NCBI GenBank assembly: GCA_947445425.1
Contig: CANFFA010000074.1
Coordinates: forward strand, 1-8,844
Direction of reading: 5' to 3'
Length of the DNA: 8,844 bases
Source: Paludibacteraceae bacterium
Lineage (GTDB): Bacteria; Bacteroidota; Bacteroidia; Bacteroidales; Paludibacteraceae
Positions 6,864 to 8,844 of the stretch are shown here, one piece after another. Made by a program: the position numbers and the translations under genes. Every line of letters starts with the position of its first letter. Position 1 is the first letter of the stretch. Under the pieces are notes generated by a model. That model searched no databases, was not told the DNA's origin, and saw only the letters and a list, made by a program, of their open reading frames with translations.

Positions 6864-6895
6864 CAAAGATAATACGTTTTTGTACTGATTCCAAA
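6864..6895 (-). promoter_or_regulatory. Bacteroidota-type promoter for the candidate small RNA
   Basis: Minus strand: -33 element TTTG (6895-6892), a 20-base spacer, and -7 element TATCTTTG (6871-6864). Both boxes and the spacing fit the known Bacteroidota primary sigma consensus TTTG-N(19-21)-TAnnTTTG. This is the best promoter I find in the window. It points at the 6788-6859 hairpin region, not directly at a protein gene. The next coding start is about 345 bases away, with a terminator in between. Confidence 0.6.
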
Positions 6896-6945
6896 TAAAT
6901 AATGATAAATATGTTGTTTAAGCATGTTTTATAACATTTATTTGG
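6891..6945. repeat. 10-bp inverted repeat beside the small-RNA promoter
   Basis: CCAAATAAAT (6891-6900) and ATTTATTTGG (6936-6945) are perfect inverted copies 35 bases apart. The left arm contains the -33 TTTG box of the minus-strand promoter. A smaller stem, ATGTT with AACAT (6924-6937), lies between them. The arrangement could serve as an operator or be a chance result of the AT-rich context. Confidence 0.4.
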
Positions 6946-7050
6946 TTAAAATCGTCCATTGGGCCTATTTTACATTGTGAAAAAGTGATTTTGACCTTCT
7001 TATTGTATAACTTTCAATAGTGTTTTTTTGATAATTCCATTGAGAAATTA
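6896..7050. other. AT-rich gap between argC and the small-RNA promoter, no gene seen
   Basis: This is the argC-proximal part of the 534-base gene-free stretch 6517-7050. I see no ORF of useful size, no tRNA-like fold, and no convincing promoter on the plus strand (TTTG at 6941 has only TATTTTAC 21 bases on). Besides the inverted repeats listed separately it shows nothing I can name. Confidence 0.5.
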
Positions 7051-7057
7051 TCAAAAA
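7025..7057. repeat. 12-bp inverted repeat over the argC stop codon
   Basis: TTTTTGATAATT (7025-7036) and AATTATCAAAAA (7046-7057) pair perfectly over 12 bp with a 9-base loop. The 5' arm in the argC transcript includes the last codons and the stop. The Ts lie on the 5' side of the stem on that strand, so it is not a normal intrinsic terminator. It could protect the 3' end of the argC mRNA. Confidence 0.5.
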
Positions 7058-8025
7058 CCTACAGCCTTTAAACCTAAACCTGTCTTTTCGTCCAAACCGA
7101 ACATTAAATTCATATTTTGAACTGCTTGACCAGATGCTCCTTTCAATAGATTGTCTATCATAGAGATGATGAGTAAGTTATCACCATGTTTTTCCAGATA
7201 TACGATTCCTTTATTTGTATTTACTACTTGTTTAAGATCTGGATTGTGATCGGTAACGAAGGTAAAGGCTGCATCTTTATAGAATTCCTTGTATATTTTT
7301 TTTGCATCTTCTAATTCCAATGCACATTTTGTATAGCTCGTTACATAAATACCACGGGTAAAATTACCACGAACAGGAATAAAATTAACTGCTTTTGAAA
7401 AATCTGCTTGTAATTGTGTCAATGATTGTCCGATTTCTTCCAAATGTTGGTGATCAAAAGCTTTATACACCGAGATATTATTGTTTCTCCAACTAAAATG
7501 GGATGTACTAGAAGGTTTCACTCCCGCACCTGTTGAACCAGTAATGGCATTCACATGCACGTCATCTGTCAATAATCCTTTGTTTGCTAAAGGAAAAAGT
7601 GCCAATTGAATGGCAGTGGCAAAACATCCTGGATTGGCTATGCGATTGGCAGCTTTAATTGCTTCTCGGTTTAATTCTGGTAATCCATACACAAAATCAT
7701 GATTCGGGCTTTTGGCTCTATAATCAGTTGAAAGGTCAATAATTTTCACTGATTTAGGAATTTCTTTTCCCTCCATAAACTTTTTACTGTCACCGTGTGC
7801 TGAGCAAAGAAAAAGTGCATCCACCTGATCAAATGGTAATTCTGCTGTAAATTGCAAATTTGTTTCTCCGATTAATCCACTGTGAATCTCTTCAATTGGA
7901 TTGCCAGCATTACTAGTACTGTTTACAAATACAATTTCTACTGCTGGATGATGTATCAAGATTCGCAACAATTCTCCTGCGGTGTATCCAGCGCCACCTA
8001 TTACGCCAATTTTAATTTTTGTCAT
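7051..8025 (-). CDS. argC: N-acetyl-gamma-glutamyl-phosphate reductase
   Basis: ArgC catalyses the NADPH-dependent reduction of N-acetyl-glutamyl phosphate to N-acetyl-glutamate semialdehyde, the third step of arginine synthesis. In some Bacteroidota the pathway runs on N-succinyl intermediates, so the acyl group is uncertain. The 324 residues are full length: Gly-rich nucleotide loop GVIGGAGYTAGEL (7-19), catalytic Cys134 in NPGCFATA (131-138), TGSTGAGVKPS (162-172), the His-containing DHQHLEE (191-197), and the family signature KGASGQAVQNMN (295-306). The frame continues 6 codons upstream to a TTG at 8043, but those codons come from the repeat; the ATG at 8025, giving MTKIKIGVIGG, is the proper start. 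No other arg gene is in the window; DUF1294 lies 135 bases upstream, with the 8-base-period repeat 4 bases before the ATG. Confidence 0.97.
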   Translation of the reverse strand: MTKIKIGVIGGAGYTAGELLRILIHHPAVEIVFVNSTSNAGNPIEEIHSGLIGETNLQFTAELPFDQVDALFLCSAHGDSKKFMEGKEIPKSVKIIDLSTDYRAKSPNHDFVYGLPELNREAIKAANRIANPGCFATAIQLALFPLANKGLLTDDVHVNAITGSTGAGVKPSSTSHFSWRNNNISVYKAFDHQHLEEIGQSLTQLQADFSKAVNFIPVRGNFTRGIYVTSYTKCALELEDAKKIYKEFYKDAAFTFVTDHNPDLKQVVNTNKGIVYLEKHGDNLLIISMIDNLLKGASGQAVQNMNLMFGLDEKTGLGLKAVGF

Positions 8026-8069
8026 GTTAGAATAATATGCCAATTAAATAATATGCCGATGTGCCAATT
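8026..8069 (-). repeat. 8-base-period element, copy 2 (before argC)
   Basis: Minus strand, five 8-base units (8069 down to 8030): AATTGGCA, CATCGGCA, TATTATTT, AATTGGCA, TATTATTC, then TAAC and the argC ATG. Same A-A-B-A-B order as copy 1. Over 44 bases it matches copy 3 at 39 positions without gaps, in inverted orientation. Its upstream edge also forms the 13-base palindrome GCCAATTATTGGC (8063-8075). Confidence 0.8.
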
Positions 8070-8137
8070 ATTGGCTAACAAAGGCTTTTTCTTTAAATAT
8101 AATTTTTATTTCAGTCTGTTTGTTACTTAATCCTTAG

Positions 8138-8151
8138 ATGAATATCTTCAT
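8138..8151. promoter_or_regulatory. Small palindrome upstream of argC, possible operator
   Basis: ATGAA-TATC-TTCAT is a perfect 5-bp palindrome 113 bases before the argC ATG and 10 bases after the DUF1294 stop. It faintly resembles an ARG box (TGAAT, 4 W, ATTCA) but is 2 bases too short. It could equally be a hairpin at the end of the DUF1294 message; no T-tract follows it. Confidence 0.2.
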
Positions 8152-8160
8152 ATTTCCCGT

Positions 8161-8424
8161 TCAACTTATGTAGTATAACACAAAAATATAAGATAGCAGT
8201 ATGGCCCAAGTAACTGAGTAATATTGCTGCTTTTTATTTTTATGTCTTAATAAATACATCAATAACAAATTGATGATTACACCTCCTATCAATTCAAATA
8301 GATGAAGGTTTCTTTCCGGTATACGCCTAAATTTTTTAGTGGCAGCCCTTTTGTCATAGCTGAAGAATAACCCACTCAGTATGTTTATAATAAGTAGATA
8401 AATGTAGTAATATTTAAAATACAT
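8161..8424 (-). CDS. DUF1294 family small membrane protein (87 aa)
   Basis: An 87-residue protein with about three transmembrane segments (3-22, 43-59 and 70-86). It carries the DUF1294 landmarks: DKRAA (24-28) after the first helix, RRIPERNLHLFELIGG (33-48), and RHKNKK (60-65) before the last helix. The function of the family is unknown; some members are fused to a cold-shock domain, which is absent here. The frame is open up to an ATG at 8490, but those extra 22 codons come from the 8-base-period repeat and the spacer and do not look like protein; the ATG at 8424 gives the family-typical start. It lies 83 bases after trmD and 135 before argC. Inverted copies of a 44-base repeat stand on both sides, which may mean that it arrived as a unit. 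Confidence 0.85.
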   Translation of the reverse strand: MYFKYYYIYLLIINILSGLFFSYDKRAATKKFRRIPERNLHLFELIGGVIINLLLMYLLRHKNKKQQYYSVTWAILLSYIFVLYYIS

Positions 8425-8432
8425 TTGTAGCC

Positions 8433-8461
8433 AAGATTTCAAATTTGAAGTGCCTAATCTT
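8433..8461. promoter_or_regulatory. Palindromes just upstream of the DUF1294 gene
   Basis: TTCAAATTTGAA (8438-8449) is a perfect 12-bp palindrome 13 bases before the DUF1294 ATG. It is nested inside AAGATT (8433-8438) and AATCTT (8456-8461), which are inverted copies. It could be an operator or a leader hairpin. In such AT-rich DNA chance is also possible. Confidence 0.3.
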
Positions 8462-8473
8462 CTAATTATGAGT

Positions 8474-8517
8474 AATTGGCACATTAGCATATTATTTTAT
8501 TGGCATATTAATCCAAC
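8474..8517 (+). repeat. 8-base-period element, copy 3 (over the trmD stop)
   Basis: Plus strand, five 8-base units: AATTGGCA, CATTAGCA, TATTATTT, TATTGGCA, TATTAATC, then CAAC. Same A-A-B-A-B order as the other copies, 39 of 44 identical to copy 2, but on the opposite strand. Its last unit overlaps the trmD stop codon (8508-8510) and the final Asp codon, and the CAAC tail lies within the preceding Leu codons. Confidence 0.8.
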
Positions 8518-8844
8518 AAATCAGGTCTCAATCGTTTTGTTCTTTCTACCGACTGCTGGTGATTCCATTCATCTACTTTTGCTTGATGTCCCGAAAGTAG
8601 AATTTCCGGGACTTTCCAGCCCTTATAATCTGCTGGACGGGTATATACGGGTGGAGCAAGTAAATTGTCTTGAAAAGAGTCTGAAAGTGCCGATTGCTCA
8701 TCGCCTATTGCCCCTGGAAGTAATCGAACCAATGCATCTGTCATCATAGCCGCTGGAAGTTCGCCTCCTGTAAGTACAAAATCACCAATACTAATTTCTC
8801 TGGTGATAAGGTGTTCACGAATTCGGTGATCTATGCCCTTATAA
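8508..8844 (-). CDS. trmD: tRNA (guanine-N1-)-methyltransferase TrmD, C-terminal part
   Basis: TrmD transfers a methyl group from S-adenosylmethionine to G37 next to the anticodon of a subset of tRNAs, which prevents +1 frameshifts; it is an essential dimeric SPOUT enzyme. The window holds the last 111 residues; the 5' part lies beyond base 8844. The frame stays open from the edge: [10 protein letters not shown] (first ten residues), [16 protein letters not shown] of the knotted SAM site, then SALSDSF, whose Asp aligns with catalytic Asp169 of the E. coli enzyme. The C-terminal helical domain has [20 protein letters not shown] and QQSVERT. It ends at RPDLLD, so it lacks the tail seen in E. 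coli, as expected for short forms. The stop codon sits in a repeat element. The usual neighbour rplS does not follow. Confidence 0.96.
   Translation of the reverse strand, partial: YKGIDHRIREHLITREISIGDFVLTGGELPAAMMTDALVRLLPGAIGDEQSALSDSFQDNLLAPPVYTRPADYKGWKVPEILLSGHQAKVDEWNHQQSVERTKRLRPDLLD

Noticed and set aside
6936..6973. A plus-strand promoter mirrored across the 10-bp inverted repeat
   Set aside because: The -33 TTTG is present, but TATTTTAC departs from TAnnTTTG at two positions and no plus-strand gene follows.
7882..8130. Plus-strand 82-residue frame over the argC start
   Set aside because: It is antisense to the ArgC nucleotide-binding loop and its distal part is AT-rich noise and repeat.
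8450..8749. Plus-strand 99-residue reading frame over the repeat and trmD
   Set aside because: It begins in the 8-base-period repeat and runs antisense to conserved TrmD sequence.

Overview
The window looks like an ordinary chromosomal stretch of a Bacteroidota bacterium, probably from the Sphingobacteriia/Chitinophagia/Cytophagia side. It is AT-rich. Intergenic signals fit the Bacteroidota -33 TTTG / -7 TAnnTTTG promoter type, starts lack obvious Shine-Dalgarno sequences, and the proteins (SNF2 helicase with a Bacteroidota-like layout, ferritin-like/VIT1 fusion, stand-alone DUF4268 protein, short-tailed TrmD) suit that phylum. The phylum call is an inference from sequence style, not a database result.

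All eight genes lie on the minus strand. In transcription order, from the right edge: the 3' part of trmD (cut by the window edge), a small DUF1294 membrane protein, argC, a 534-base gap, a 1000-residue SNF2-family helicase, an MbfA-like iron transporter, a VanZ-like membrane protein, dprA, and a DUF4268 protein. dprA and DUF4268 are 13 bases apart and are surely co-transcribed. The other gaps are 83-135 bases, so co-transcription there is possible but not shown.

The gap between argC and the helicase gene (6517-7050) is not empty. It holds a good minus-strand promoter (TTTG, 20 bases, TATCTTTG) with no protein gene directly behind it. Downstream come a perfect 8-bp GC-richer hairpin with a T-rich tail, two further hairpins, a heptad AT repeat, and a Rho-independent terminator. 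I read this as a small RNA gene, or a long structured leader of the helicase gene.

The other unusual content is repeats. A 40-base element built of five 8-base units, with the same unit order each time, occurs three times: just before the start codons of the transporter gene and argC, and over the trmD stop codon. The last two copies are inverted and enclose the DUF1294 gene. A palindromic element rich in GCAAAG/CTTTGC lies at the left edge. The genes cover DNA handling (DprA, SNF2 helicase), arginine synthesis (ArgC), tRNA modification (TrmD) and iron/manganese export. They do not form one pathway, and I see no convincing new defence or biosynthetic system. The best leads are the candidate small RNA, the 8-base-period elements and the possible sliding-clamp motifs in DprA and the helicase.
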